Source: Bacillota bacterium (GTDB taxonomy: Bacteria > Bacillota > Clostridia > Oscillospirales > Ruminococcaceae). Taken from it: a stretch of 64,000 nucleotides of DNA. The notes beneath the pieces were generated by a model. The model was not told the origin of the DNA and did not search any database. It saw only the letters and a program-made list of their open reading frames with translations. Shown one piece after another: positions 26,523 to 36,207 of this stretch; the stretch's first letter is position 1, and each line of letters begins with the position of its first letter. The translations under genes and the position numbers were made by a program. The stretch is taken from assembly GCA_023391005.1 (NCBI GenBank), contig JAEWBS010000063.1, positions 1-64,000 of the forward strand, given 5' to 3'.

Positions 26523-28772
26523 GTCGTCCCTCGCACGAGGGACGTGGATTGAAATGGCGCGACCCTACAAATATCCGCGACCGTTGGGCGTCGTCCCTCG
26601 CACGAGGGACGTGGATTGAAATAATAGGTTGATCAATGGGGTTATCCGGCGTCTCTGTCGTCCCTCGCACGAGGGACGTGGATTGAAATAGCGCTTGGAT
26701 AACATCAACGTGCTTGATTCCGAGGTCGTCCCTCGCACGAGGGACGTGGATTGAAATTTAGATTCCCTCCAGCTTGTCCAGCCGTTTGTGTGTCGTCCCT
26801 CGCACGAGGGACGTGGATTGAAATACCGAGCGGGTATAAAACGGCGCTGAATTTGCGGCGTCGTCCCTCGCACGAGGGACGTGGATTGAAATTTCGCGCG
26901 CCCAGCTTGTATGAAACGCGCCGTCGGTCGTCCCTCGCACGAGGGACGTGGATTGAAATAAAACATGCTTTGCGTATTGGTCGATCTCGTTCGTCGTCCC
27001 TCGCACGAGGGACGTGGATTGAAATAAAAACTGGTGGCCAAGGCGGGATCGGTGGAGGAGTCGTCCCTCGCACGAGGGACGTGGATTGAAATACGTCCCT
27101 AACCGCCACAAACCCTACGTCAACGCGTCGTCCCTCGCACGAGGGACGTGGATTGAAATATCTAGGCAAGGTTGGTTTTCGAAAGGATACAAAAAGTCGT
27201 CCCTCGCACGAGGGACGTGGATTGAAATGCCTCTCGCTAAAGCGCGCTTGTCGTACATCGTACCGTCGTCCCTCGCACGAGGGACGTGGATTGAAATAGT
27301 CATTGGCCCCGGCAAGCATAGCCGCAGCCGTGTCGTCCCTCGCACGAGGGACGTGGATTGAAATAACAAAGTTTTTGAGTGTGGAACAGCCGATGAAGGT
27401 CGTCCCTCGCACGAGGGACGTGGATTGAAATCCATGAGCGACCACACAACAGCCGCCAGCGGGTTAAGTCGTCCCTCGCACGAGGGACGTGGATTGAAAT
27501 TTTGGACGCGATAGATGATGCGCTGACATCCTGGTCGTCCCTCGCACGAGGGACGTGGATTGAAATCCTCCATGAAGTTACTGACGTCATTGAGGGCATG
27601 GAGTCGTCCCTCGCACGAGGGACGTGGATTGAAATCTTTTCCTTGTGCGGGTACAGCGTCAGGTTGTTGGGTCGTCCCTCGCACGAGGGACGTGGATTGA
27701 AATTCATGGCCGGTAATAACGGTGGACGCGTAGCTACAGCGTCGTCCCTCGCACGAGGGACGTGGATTGAAATAAATTCTTGCGGATTGACGCCGCCATC
27801 GCGCACCGTCGTCCCTCGCACGAGGGACGTGGATTGAAATTTACGGAATTCAAACGGCAAACCGGCAATTTCAGTCGTCCCTCGCACGAGGGACGTGGAT
27901 TGAAATATATGCGCCGCTGTTAGTGCTCTGATAACTTCCGTCGTCCCTCGCACGAGGGACGTGGATTGAAATCTCCTGTTATTTATTTTTACCGCCCCTT
28001 GCTACGTCGTCCCTCGCACGAGGGACGTGGATTGAAATCCGCCGCTGAGAATGTTTTGCTGCCAAAACGAATGTCGTCCCTCGCACGAGGGACGTGGATT
28101 GAAATGGCCTTGAGCGCCGAGAGAAGCTGGATGCCGAATTGTCGTCCCTCGCACGAGGGACGTGATTGAAATTGAAACAACCGAAAATCGAGGCGGGTGC
28201 GCGGAGTCGTCCCTCGCACGAGGGACGTGGATTGAAATGGATGTTGCCGTTGTACCCGCGTTGGTGGTTACAGGTCGTCCCTCGCACGAGGGACGTGGAT
28301 TGAAATAGTTGGGCGCTCTTCCGAAAGAAGCGCAACAACGTCGTCCCTCGCACGAGGGACGTGGATTGAAATATGCAGTACCGCGATGCGGCTGAGATCA
28401 ACAGTGTCGTCCCTCGCACGAGGGACGTGGATTGAAATTAAACTCTCGACATTTTGGTACTTTTCCCATGAGTCGTCCCTCGCACGAGGGACGTGGATTG
28501 AAATAAAAAATTTTTAAAAGGAGATGAGCAAATGAAAGGTCGTCCCTCGCACGAGGGACGTGGATTGAAATAACAGACCGGGGCGGTCTTCAGGCTGGAA
28601 AGCATGTCGTCCCTCGCACGAGGGACGTGGATTGAAATATCTCGTTGACCGCGCCGCTGGTCGCCTGAATCGTCGTCCCTCGCACGAGGGACGTGGATTG
28701 AAATAAATGCCCAACTCAAATGAGCTGCGGGAACTGCGGGTCGTCCCTCGCACGAGGGACGTGAATTGAAAT
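26523..28772 (+). CRISPR. Type I-C CRISPR array, 34 repeats and 33 spacers
   Basis: Repeat of 33 nt: GTCGTCCCTCGCACGAGGGA then CGTGGATTGAAAT. The palindrome GTCCCTCGCACGAGGGAC forms the crRNA hairpin and ATTGAAAT the 3' part of the handle, both typical of I-C. I count 34 repeats; spacers are 33-37 nt, mostly 33-35. All repeats are identical except repeat 25 (28141-28172, one G lost, 32 nt) and the last (28740-28772, GTGAATTG instead of GTGGATTG). The altered terminal repeat fixes the leader-distal end. No two spacers look alike. Reading frames across the array on either strand are artefacts. Confidence 0.98.
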
Positions 28773-29062
28773 TTATTTTCATGAGGGGCAAAGGAGAACA
28801 AATCACTGCTCTTATTGCAGTGCGAACCGCGCGGAGCTCTTGCTATTGGGTATTAGAACATTCTTGCAATTGGCTGTTGATCCAACACAGTGGAAAGACG
28901 TTTTACTAGGTTCAAACCAGAACTGTGCACCTGTTGCTTTTCAACCCAGTGTCGGTTAAAATAGTGGTAATATACGAATATTTGTTATTTTGTTAAAATC
29001 CGTTTTGATTAGCAATATTCATTTATAATTTAATACCACAGCCTTTGGGAGTATGAGGAAAT
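28773..29062. other. Region between the array and the AraC gene
   Basis: About 290 bp. The first 35 bases after the last repeat are spacer-like and may be a relic spacer. The rest is non-coding and AT-rich, with TATAAT at 29024-29029 and a poor -35, a possible activator-dependent promoter for the AraC gene. Confidence 0.4.
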
Positions 29063-29926
29063 ATGATTAGATTTAAAGATCTGGTAACAAATTCGTCACT
29101 GCGTAGCCAGCTCCGGGTCGTTGAATTTAGTAGCTTTGTCTATATCAATAACAGCGAAAACTGGAAATTTTCACTGCATAGTCACCAGAACTTCTGCGAA
29201 TTTATTTATATCGTCAGCGGCGAGGGAACCTATATTGTTGATACCCACCAATATTTTGTCAAAGAAGGCGATCTGGTCCTAATCAATAAAAATGTCAGCC
29301 ATGTGCAAATCAGTAACCCCGAAAATCCGCTGACGCTATGGAACTTATCGGTGCATTTGGCAGCCTCCGACGGATTGGCCGAGAATATGATCATTCCCAG
29401 CGACTGGGAGGCCGTGCTTTCCTGTAATGACGCCAAAGCAGCAATAGAGGAATGCTGTCAGGAACTTTTTCGCGAGATGACAAGTAAAGGCGACAATTAT
29501 GAGGCCATGTGTATCTGGTGGGCAGAGCGGTATCTACTACTGGTCAAAAGACTGCTCAACGCTGAAGGAAAGCGTATTTTAAAGCGCAGAAACAGTCTTG
29601 TGGAGGAAATAAAGCATTATATTGATGCGAATTATATGATGGATATTACGTTGGATAGCCTGTCAAAACAGTTTCATACCAGCAAATATTATATCGCGCA
29701 CCAAATGAAAAAGGAGTACGACATTTCCCCTATTAATTATTTAATCGATAAACGGTTAGGTGAGGCGCAGAATTTATTAAACACAACGTCTAAATCCATT
29801 ACCGAAATTGCCGCATTGGTCGGCTATGAGAATAGCAATTACTTCAATAAAATTTTTAATAAAAAAGTAGGCATGAATCCTTCAGACTTCCGTGCATTAT
29901 ATGTAAACATCGGGAAAAAATTATAA
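29063..29926 (+). CDS. AraC-family regulator with N-terminal cupin
   Basis: 287 aa. The N-terminal cupin (about 15-110) has SLHSHQNFCEFIYIVSGEG and a KEGDLVLINKNVSH turn, typical of sugar-sensing AraC proteins. The C-terminal double HTH (about 185-285) contains ITLDSLSKQFHTSKYYIAHQ and ITEIAALVGYENSNYFNKIF followed by the family end KKVGMNPSDFRALY. Start after TGAGGAAAT. A terminator at 30037-30084 separates it from the isomerase-TRAP-SDR genes, which it most likely controls. Confidence 0.9.
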   Translation: MIRFKDLVTNSSLRSQLRVVEFSSFVYINNSENWKFSLHSHQNFCEFIYIVSGEGTYIVDTHQYFVKEGDLVLINKNVSHVQISNPENPLTLWNLSVHLAASDGLAENMIIPSDWEAVLSCNDAKAAIEECCQELFREMTSKGDNYEAMCIWWAERYLLLVKRLLNAEGKRILKRRNSLVEEIKHYIDANYMMDITLDSLSKQFHTSKYYIAHQMKKEYDISPINYLIDKRLGEAQNLLNTTSKSITEIAALVGYENSNYFNKIFNKKVGMNPSDFRALYVNIGKKL

Positions 29927-30036
29927 AATTCACTTTTTATCCTAATTCATTTTTGTGGGATTAGCAAAAGTGATAAAAGCGATTATAAATGTTGGTGTAA
30001 TTAATACTGATTGAACAAATGAGAGCAATATAATTC

Positions 30037-30084
30037 AAGAGAGAAACAAGATAGTACCAAACTTCTTGTTTTCTCTCTTTTTTT
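30037..30084 (+). terminator. Terminator of the AraC gene
   Basis: AAGAGAGAAACAAG pairs with CTTGTTTTCTCTCTT (one bulge) with a T run after it. Confidence 0.75.
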
Positions 30085-30212
30085 GTGCTTAAAAACAACA
30101 ATCCTGTTCAGACGATAAACAAAAAGCGCTAGAGAAAAAACACTTGATCTGTAATATTATTATATCGCGATGATAAAAGCATAATTTTTAAGAACAAATC
30201 GGAGGCGCCATA

Positions 30213-31025
30213 ATGCAAAGAAAATATGCGCTTGCTCATTTAACGGCACTGGCATGCCCCCCGCCGGAGTTGATTTATTATGCGGGACAGGCCGGTTACG
30301 ACTATGTCGGATTAAGGCCAATCTTGATGCATGTAGCTGGTGAAGCCAATCACGATTTTGCTCATAACAAGAGCTTGCTTCGGGCGACCAAAAAGGCGCT
30401 AAGCGATACTGGAATACGGCTAAATGACATTGAGGTCGTCCGGGTATACGACGGAGTAAACGTCCGAGAGGAATATGAAGCCGCCATGGAAGCGGGAGCC
30501 GAATTGGGGGCCAAATATGCGATTACCAGTGTCTGGTCGGCCGATCATACATATTATACTGAAAAGTTTGCGGAAATTTGCGAGCTTGCAGCCCAATACC
30601 ATCTAACCGTGAATCTGGAATTTGTCACATGGTCGAATATCGAAAACCTGCAAAAGGCCGTGGCATTGCTGCAAAAGGTTCATTGTGAAAATACAGCTAT
30701 CTTGGTGGACACCCTACATTTTTATCGCTCTAAAGATACGCTTGACGAGATCAAGGCTCTGCCGCCACATTATTTTCCATATTTCCATTTCTGTGACGCG
30801 CCTAAGGAAATACCTGATACCCAAGCGGCGTTGATCCAAACCGGGAGGGGAGAAAGGCTTTACGTTGGAGAAGGCGCTATTGATATTAAAGCGATTGCTG
30901 ACTGTGTGCCTGAAGCGTACATTGCACTTGAAATTCCCAATATTGAAAGAATTAAGGCGCTTGGAGCCCCGGCGTACATAAAGCAATGTCTGCTGCGTTG
31001 TAAGCAATATATGGGGGATTTGTAA
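30213..31025 (+). CDS. Sugar phosphate isomerase/epimerase (xylose-isomerase-like TIM barrel)
   Basis: 270 aa, a single AP-endonuclease-2-type TIM barrel. Metal-binding acidic and His positions fall in the expected strands: NLEFVTWSN (Glu), ILVDTLHFYRSKD (Asp and His), YFHFCDAP (His, Asp) and YIALEIPN (Glu near the end). Enzymes of this type epimerise or isomerise keto sugars or act on inositols and hydroxypyruvate. Start after AAATCGGAGGCGCCATA. First gene of a catabolic operon with a TRAP importer and an SDR oxidoreductase, so its substrate is probably what the TRAP brings in. Confidence 0.8.
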   Translation: MQRKYALAHLTALACPPPELIYYAGQAGYDYVGLRPILMHVAGEANHDFAHNKSLLRATKKALSDTGIRLNDIEVVRVYDGVNVREEYEAAMEAGAELGAKYAITSVWSADHTYYTEKFAEICELAAQYHLTVNLEFVTWSNIENLQKAVALLQKVHCENTAILVDTLHFYRSKDTLDEIKALPPHYFPYFHFCDAPKEIPDTQAALIQTGRGERLYVGEGAIDIKAIADCVPEAYIALEIPNIERIKALGAPAYIKQCLLRCKQYMGDL

Positions 31026-31251
31026 AAAGCCTGAAGGCTACTCCATACTCGATTAGAGAGGGTCTTGTCACAATTCGCTGAATAATTTTCAAATCGCTTT
31101 GTCGATATGGAGGAGTGAGAAAATATCATATTTATATCGCGGATGTTACGTAAAACAAAAGCCCGCGCGATATAGTATGCCGTAAACAAATTTAAAACTG
31201 TTGGTAGCTAGTCGAGCGTACCGAAATACCGAAAAATTGGAGGCCCTGTCA

Positions 31252-31731
31252 ATGAAGACATTAAAATGGCTGGATAAAAATTTTGAAGGCTTCTGCATGA
31301 TTATCTTTTTGGTTCTAATCTCCTGCATTATGATGGCTCAAATTGTGATGCGCTATGTGTTCCACGCTTCTATGTCTTGGCCGGAGGAGGCCTGCCGTTA
31401 TATGTGGATCGCATCCACCTGCTTCAGTTTGGGATATGTTATAAAAAATAACAATGCACTGAAAGTGGATGTGGTCATGTCACTTCTTCCGCCTAAGCTG
31501 ATGCTGCTTTTAACAAAATTAATTGACATGTTGCTGCTGTTTTTGCATGGTTACATGACGTTCTATTCTTTTAAAACAATGCGGATGATCATAGCCGCAA
31601 GGCAACTTTCGCCGGCGATGCGAATGCCTATGTGGATTCTATATCTTTTTTTGACGATTGGATTTGCTCTGGGAACATTTCGATACGGGCAGCTGGTCTA
31701 TATAGAATTTAAGGAGGGAAAACCGATATGA
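31252..31731 (+). CDS. TRAP transporter small permease (DctQ type)
   Basis: 159 aa from ATG 31252, 8 nt after GGAGG; an upstream in-frame TTG has no ribosome site. Four membrane segments, with the family opening LKWLDKNFEGFCMIIFLVLI and SWPEEACRYMWIASTCFSLG after the second helix. Pairs with the large permease, whose start overlaps its stop (ATGA). Confidence 0.9.
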   Translation: MKTLKWLDKNFEGFCMIIFLVLISCIMMAQIVMRYVFHASMSWPEEACRYMWIASTCFSLGYVIKNNNALKVDVVMSLLPPKLMLLLTKLIDMLLLFLHGYMTFYSFKTMRMIIAARQLSPAMRMPMWILYLFLTIGFALGTFRYGQLVYIEFKEGKPI

Positions 31732-33014
31732 CGTCTGCGCTGGCCATTACTTTTTTTGTTGGACTGATTCTCAGTATTCCTATCGCGCTAACTATGCTGC
31801 TGGCGACTTTGATTCCGGGCGCTGTAGATCCCACCTTTGCCGCGGATGTTGCCTACATAGTCCGGGGCATCATCGGTGGCGCGGACAGCACGCCGATTCT
31901 CGCCGTACCTCTTTTTATGCTGTCAGGTATTATTATGGCCCGAGGCGGAATATCGGAAAAGTTGTTTAATGTATTTGTGTTTATTTTCGGCAAGATGAAA
32001 GCGGGTTTACCCTGTACTGTCATTATCACCTGCCTTTTTTACGGCGCGATTTCGGGTTCCGGCCCCGCAACCTGTGCGGCGGTCGGGTCCATGGCCATTC
32101 CGGTGCTGTTAAAACTGGGGTATGACAAGGAATTTTGCGGTGCCATCTGCGGAACGGCAGGAGGACTGGGTGTTATTATTCCCCCAAGCATCCCTTTCAT
32201 TTTGTTTGGCTTAGCTACGGGTGCCTCCATCGGTAATCTGTTTATTGCCGGAATTCTTCCCGGTATTTTAATTGCGATCTGTTTGTGCGGTTACGCTATT
32301 TTTTACTGCATTCGACACGGGGAAGATAAAGAAAAGATAGCGCAAATGGTGGACGAGCTTCGGTCGAGAGGATTCGGCAAGGTCCTATTGGATAGCTTTT
32401 GGGCGCTGTTGACGCCGGTGATCATTCTGGGCGGCATCTATTCCGGCATTGCCACCCCTACCGAGGCCGCCTGCATCTCGGTGTTCTATTCACTGATTGT
32501 TTCCTTCTTTCTTTATAAGACTGTTAAGCTCCGGGATATTATGCCTATTCTTGAAGAATCGGTTAGGTCCTATGCGCCTCTGTGCCTGATGCTGACGCTT
32601 GCCACTGTGCTCGGCCGTGTGCTGACGCTGTTGCAGCTTCCCAATGTCATTTCACAGTTTATTACAACCTACTGCTCGTCCAAGCTGGTGTTTCTGTTGG
32701 CACTGGATATTATTCTGCTGATATTGGGCATGTTCATGGATTGCGCACCCGCTATCATGATTCTCGGACCCATGCTTCTCCCGGTCGCCAAAGCAATGGG
32801 TATCAGTGAAATTCATCTGGGCGTCATCATGGTGGTTAACTTGGCGGTCGGCTTCATTACGCCGCCCTTTGGCGTCAATCTGTTTGTCGCCAGCAGACTG
32901 ATTGATGTTCCGGTTCTGGCATTGGGTAAAAAAGTGCTGCCCTTTATCGCGACCTTTATTATCGCCTTGCTGATGATCACCTTTATTCCCGCCTTGAGTC
33001 TAGCGTTGCTCTAA
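31728..33014 (+). CDS. TRAP transporter large permease (DctM type)
   Basis: 428 aa, 11-12 membrane segments; the Na+-coupled transport unit. Conserved GSGPATCAAVGSMAIPVL, then GGLGVIIPPSIPFILFG, and GFITPPFGVNLFVAS near the end. Overlaps dctQ by 4 nt and is followed 77 nt later by the binding protein. Confidence 0.93.
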   Translation: MTSALAITFFVGLILSIPIALTMLLATLIPGAVDPTFAADVAYIVRGIIGGADSTPILAVPLFMLSGIIMARGGISEKLFNVFVFIFGKMKAGLPCTVIITCLFYGAISGSGPATCAAVGSMAIPVLLKLGYDKEFCGAICGTAGGLGVIIPPSIPFILFGLATGASIGNLFIAGILPGILIAICLCGYAIFYCIRHGEDKEKIAQMVDELRSRGFGKVLLDSFWALLTPVIILGGIYSGIATPTEAACISVFYSLIVSFFLYKTVKLRDIMPILEESVRSYAPLCLMLTLATVLGRVLTLLQLPNVISQFITTYCSSKLVFLLALDIILLILGMFMDCAPAIMILGPMLLPVAKAMGISEIHLGVIMVVNLAVGFITPPFGVNLFVASRLIDVPVLALGKKVLPFIATFIIALLMITFIPALSLALL

Positions 33015-33091
33015 CACAGGAGATAACAATACCTTGGTTCCAGTCGGAAAATCAAATTCCACAATTTATAAGAAGTTCAGGAGGAAAAGGA

Positions 33092-34198
33092 ATGAAAACT
33101 AATAAAACGGTCGCTATGATTCTATCGCTACTCATGCCGGCTCTTGCCTTGTCAGGGTGTGGTGCCTCAACCTCGTCGCCGGCCCCGTCAGCCTCATCCA
33201 CAAATGTTGCCCCAAGCTCAAATTCGTCCGGTGCGTCAGGTGGAGATCTATTTCATTCGGCAGACGCGCCGACCTTTAAGATTATTTTGGCGCATGGCAC
33301 CTCTGAGACACAGCTTGGCGGTCTCAACTGCTCAACCTTTGCTTCGGAAGTGCAGGCACGCTCCAACGGAAAAATCAACGTCACGGTTTATCCTAACGGC
33401 CAGCTCGGTTCTGATGCTGAAAACTTCACCAGCGTACAACAGGGCACTATTCAGATGTCGTGGGCGGCTACCGGTTCCATTGCCAGCTATATTACCGATT
33501 TAAATATTCTGAGCATGCCCATGCGACTGACCGATATCAATACATGCTATAAGCTTTGTGAAAAGGGCACTGAATTTCGTAGCGCCATTGACAAGACGTT
33601 TGAAAGTAGCGGTGTTGTCTGCCTTGCGCTGCACCCGACGGCTTTTCGCACGCTGACCAGCAATAAAAAAGTCACGTCGATAGGAGATCTCAAAGGACTC
33701 AACCTTAGAACCATGGACGACCAGTACCAGATCGAATTTTGGAAAAGCGTCGGCTGCAACGCAACGCCGCTTGCTTTTTCAGAGCTATACATCGCGCTTC
33801 AACAAGGTTTGATGGACGCCCAAGAAAACCCGCTGGATACGATTCTTAATAATAACCTCGGCGAGGTACAGAAATATATTGTGCCAACCAACCATGTGCC
33901 GTTTGTATCCACCTTTGTCATGAACAAGGCGTTCTATGATTCCATGCCTGCGGAATATCAGACGCTTGTGACACAGGTACTCGAAGAAATTGCGTTGGAT
34001 GATCTGAATAATTATGAGCGCGATAACCAAAAGGCTTTAGACGTATTGAAGACGAAAAACGGTTGCGAGTTATCCGAGCTTGATGCGGATACTATCGCGC
34101 AAATGAAAAAGATCGCTGAGCCGGTGTGGAGCAAGATGGGGAAAGAGCTGGGCGCTATTGCGATACCGTTCGAGAATACACTGGCCAAAATCGGATAA
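33092..34198 (+). CDS. TRAP solute-binding lipoprotein (DctP type)
   Basis: 368 aa. Lipoprotein signal with lipobox LALSGC (Cys23), Ser/Pro linker, then a DctP domain. The mature part has HGTSETQLGGLNCSTFASEV, the Arg-containing LRTMDDQYQIEFWKSVGCN that binds the ligand carboxylate in this family, and a typical QQGLMDAQENPLDTI. Ligand probably a sugar acid or other monocarboxylate. Start after AGGAGGAAAAGG. The order Q-M-P with the binding protein last is less usual. Confidence 0.93.
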   Translation: MKTNKTVAMILSLLMPALALSGCGASTSSPAPSASSTNVAPSSNSSGASGGDLFHSADAPTFKIILAHGTSETQLGGLNCSTFASEVQARSNGKINVTVYPNGQLGSDAENFTSVQQGTIQMSWAATGSIASYITDLNILSMPMRLTDINTCYKLCEKGTEFRSAIDKTFESSGVVCLALHPTAFRTLTSNKKVTSIGDLKGLNLRTMDDQYQIEFWKSVGCNATPLAFSELYIALQQGLMDAQENPLDTILNNNLGEVQKYIVPTNHVPFVSTFVMNKAFYDSMPAEYQTLVTQVLEEIALDDLNNYERDNQKALDVLKTKNGCELSELDADTIAQMKKIAEPVWSKMGKELGAIAIPFENTLAKIG

Positions 34199-34246
34199 AC
34201 GCGCCCTCATGAGAAATTATACTTTTAGAAAGCGGGATTGGCAAAA

Positions 34247-34990
34247 ATGAGGCTCAAAAACAAAAAAGCTGTCATTGTGGGCGGCGCTTCAGAAATGGCT
34301 TTGGCTGCCAGTAGCATGTTCTTGAGGGAAGGGGCCGGTATATTTCTGATAGATTGCGATGAAAAAGGCTTAATGGCGTTTAAAGATACTTTTTCGGACT
34401 ATGCCCACCATATATGGACGCACACGGCGGATGCGGCATCCTACGAACAGGTGTCTTCTGCCATGGCAGCTGCGGAAAAGGCCATGGGGCGGATCGATAT
34501 TCTGGTTAATACTGTCGGCATCATTCGGCACAATCCCATTGACGAAATGACGTTTGAAGATTGGCAGGCCGTTATTAACGTTAATCTGACGGGATATTTC
34601 AACGCCTGTAAAAGTGCCGTACCTTATATGAAGCTGCAGAACTACGGTCGGATTGTGAATATCTCCTCCATTGGAGGAAGAACCGGCCGCCCGGGTGTAG
34701 GCGTGAATTACGCAGCCTCTAAGGCAGGAATTGTGGGAATGACAATGCTGCTCGCAAAGGAGCTGGCATCCCATCACATTACCGTCAATGCCATTGCACC
34801 GGGACCTCTTAAGGGGAAAATGTTTGACTCAATGACGATGGAAAACCAAAATAATCTGTCTGCCGGAATACCGCTTGGATTTTTAGGGGATATGGATCAA
34901 ATCGCATACGCTATAACCTATCTGGCAAGCGACGAATCCGCGTACACAACCGGCGAGGTGCTAGACATCAACGGCGGGTTGTATATGTAA
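34247..34990 (+). CDS. SDR-family oxidoreductase with altered cofactor loop
   Basis: 247 aa from ATG 34247; an in-frame TTG 9 nt earlier is possible. A short-chain dehydrogenase: catalytic Ser141 (NISSIGG), Tyr155 and Lys159 (NYAASKAG), and the terminal VLDINGGLYM. Unusually, the glycine loop reads VGGASEMA instead of TGxxxGIG, so the second and third Gly are Glu and Ala (residues 16 and 18), and NNAG is NTVG. It may bind cofactor differently. Last gene of the isomerase-TRAP operon; likely oxidises or reduces the imported sugar acid. Confidence 0.8.
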   Translation: MRLKNKKAVIVGGASEMALAASSMFLREGAGIFLIDCDEKGLMAFKDTFSDYAHHIWTHTADAASYEQVSSAMAAAEKAMGRIDILVNTVGIIRHNPIDEMTFEDWQAVINVNLTGYFNACKSAVPYMKLQNYGRIVNISSIGGRTGRPGVGVNYAASKAGIVGMTMLLAKELASHHITVNAIAPGPLKGKMFDSMTMENQNNLSAGIPLGFLGDMDQIAYAITYLASDESAYTTGEVLDINGGLYM

Positions 34991-35492
34991 GTGTGCATCA
35001 GATTTTGCCGATCAATAACGGTATGGCGTGCCTATGACGAGCAGATAAAGCGTATCTGCGCTAACATCAGGGATCGACTGACCATCACAGGTACATATAA
35101 AGGAATGAGGCCATCTGATTATGCTTTATCACAGCTTTAGGGGTCACTTACTGAGGTAACGCATTGCGGCATACACCTTGCAATATAATAGCTATCTTCT
35201 TATCCAACCATAAAGGCTCAGGCGGATTTCTTTTTTGAAATTCGCCTGAGCCTTTTACAAAGGATATCATACCTGCCAGAATAATGGCAACTTCAAAGTT
35301 TTGCCCCAGTTTATTGTCGCTGATATTTTATGAAAGGGTCAGGAACACTACAAAAGCTCTTCGCTTTAAACGTCGTCGCGAATAATTTCCGAGGCGGATA
35401 TCATGGCTCCTGCCGCTTTGACCGGGGACTACAATGAGCTGCATACCAGCGAGCTCCAAAATCCAATCCCGCAAACAGAAGCCGCTGTTCCT
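34991..35492. other. Convergent intergenic region
   Basis: 500 bp between two converging operons. A 48-codon open frame directly follows the SDR stop in the same frame (ends TYKGMRPSDYALSQL at 35140), with no ribosome site or family, so probably chance or a worn fragment. A strong terminator lies at 35212-35255. The remainder up to 35492 shows nothing I can support. Confidence 0.4.
35212..35255. terminator. Bidirectional terminator between convergent operons
   Basis: AAAGGCTCAGGCG / CGCCTGAGCCTTT with an 18-nt loop that can extend the stem; T run on the plus exit and A/T-rich on the minus. Confidence 0.8.
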
Positions 35493-36194
35493 TTAGTTGG
35501 AGTCTCCCTTGGATCTCCTGCGGTATGCCACCTGATACACGCCAAGGGATACCAGAATGACCACCACCATCAGAACCGACTGTATGGTGGAATAAAGGCT
35601 GCCGAGGGTAAGTGCAAGTATAATGGACAAAGCCACGGGCAAGGCGGCCACCTTTAGATTTTTCAAAACCACAGGAATGACCATGGGGCCAACCAGAGCG
35701 GGGAACATGTTGTCAAAGGCAGGAGTGACTAACGGGTTGGTTAGCAACGGCGTCATGATCGGCGCCAGAAAAAGCATGCCGCAGAATACGATAATTGTGG
35801 TAACAAAAGATGAGGTGGCCACGGCGATGATGGAAACCACCCGGCCTTTTTCGCTTCCCTCTTCACAGTCCATGATGTTCATGGCATTGAGGGCGGCGGG
35901 CAGCTTCATGTTCTGGATATTACCGGTGGAGGAGGCCAGATATACGGCGCCCGGCCCGATGATGGGAGACATAGACAGCTTTTCGCACACACCGGTAACG
36001 GCGAAGATCAGCATAATGGGGGCGGCCGCCTTGGCGGTCAGCAGTAAATCAATTTTCAAGTGAAAGAAAGTGCAGACAGCCACGGGTACCAATATAAAGA
36101 ATACCCATACGATGAGTGTGCTGGCTCGGCCCAGTCGGTGGATTCTGGCATCGAACGGCGTCAGGGTGTTTGTGGTATTCGTTTTCTTGCTCAT
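35493..36194 (-). CDS. Membrane protein, partner of the DUF5058 protein
   Basis: 233 aa, about six hydrophobic segments after a polar N-terminus (MSKKTNTTNTLTPFDARIHR). Blocks such as SMSPIIGPGAVYLASSTGN and PALVGPMVIPVVLKNLKVA look like half of a transport domain. I do not recognise a named family. Start ATG 36194 after GAAGGAGGAATTTAC, only 13 nt after the DUF5058 gene. Probably two halves of one membrane transporter serving the M20 amidohydrolase. Confidence 0.6.
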   Translation of the reverse strand: MSKKTNTTNTLTPFDARIHRLGRASTLIVWVFFILVPVAVCTFFHLKIDLLLTAKAAAPIMLIFAVTGVCEKLSMSPIIGPGAVYLASSTGNIQNMKLPAALNAMNIMDCEEGSEKGRVVSIIAVATSSFVTTIIVFCGMLFLAPIMTPLLTNPLVTPAFDNMFPALVGPMVIPVVLKNLKVAALPVALSIILALTLGSLYSTIQSVLMVVVILVSLGVYQVAYRRRSKGDSN

Positions 36195-36207
36195 GTAAAT
36201 TCCTCCT

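Noticed and set aside
26467..28806. Long open frames on both strands with repeated FNPRPSCEGR, FQSTSLVRG or SSLARGTWIE motifs
   Set aside because: They are translations of the CRISPR repeat and spacers, a well-known annotation artefact, with no ribosome sites.
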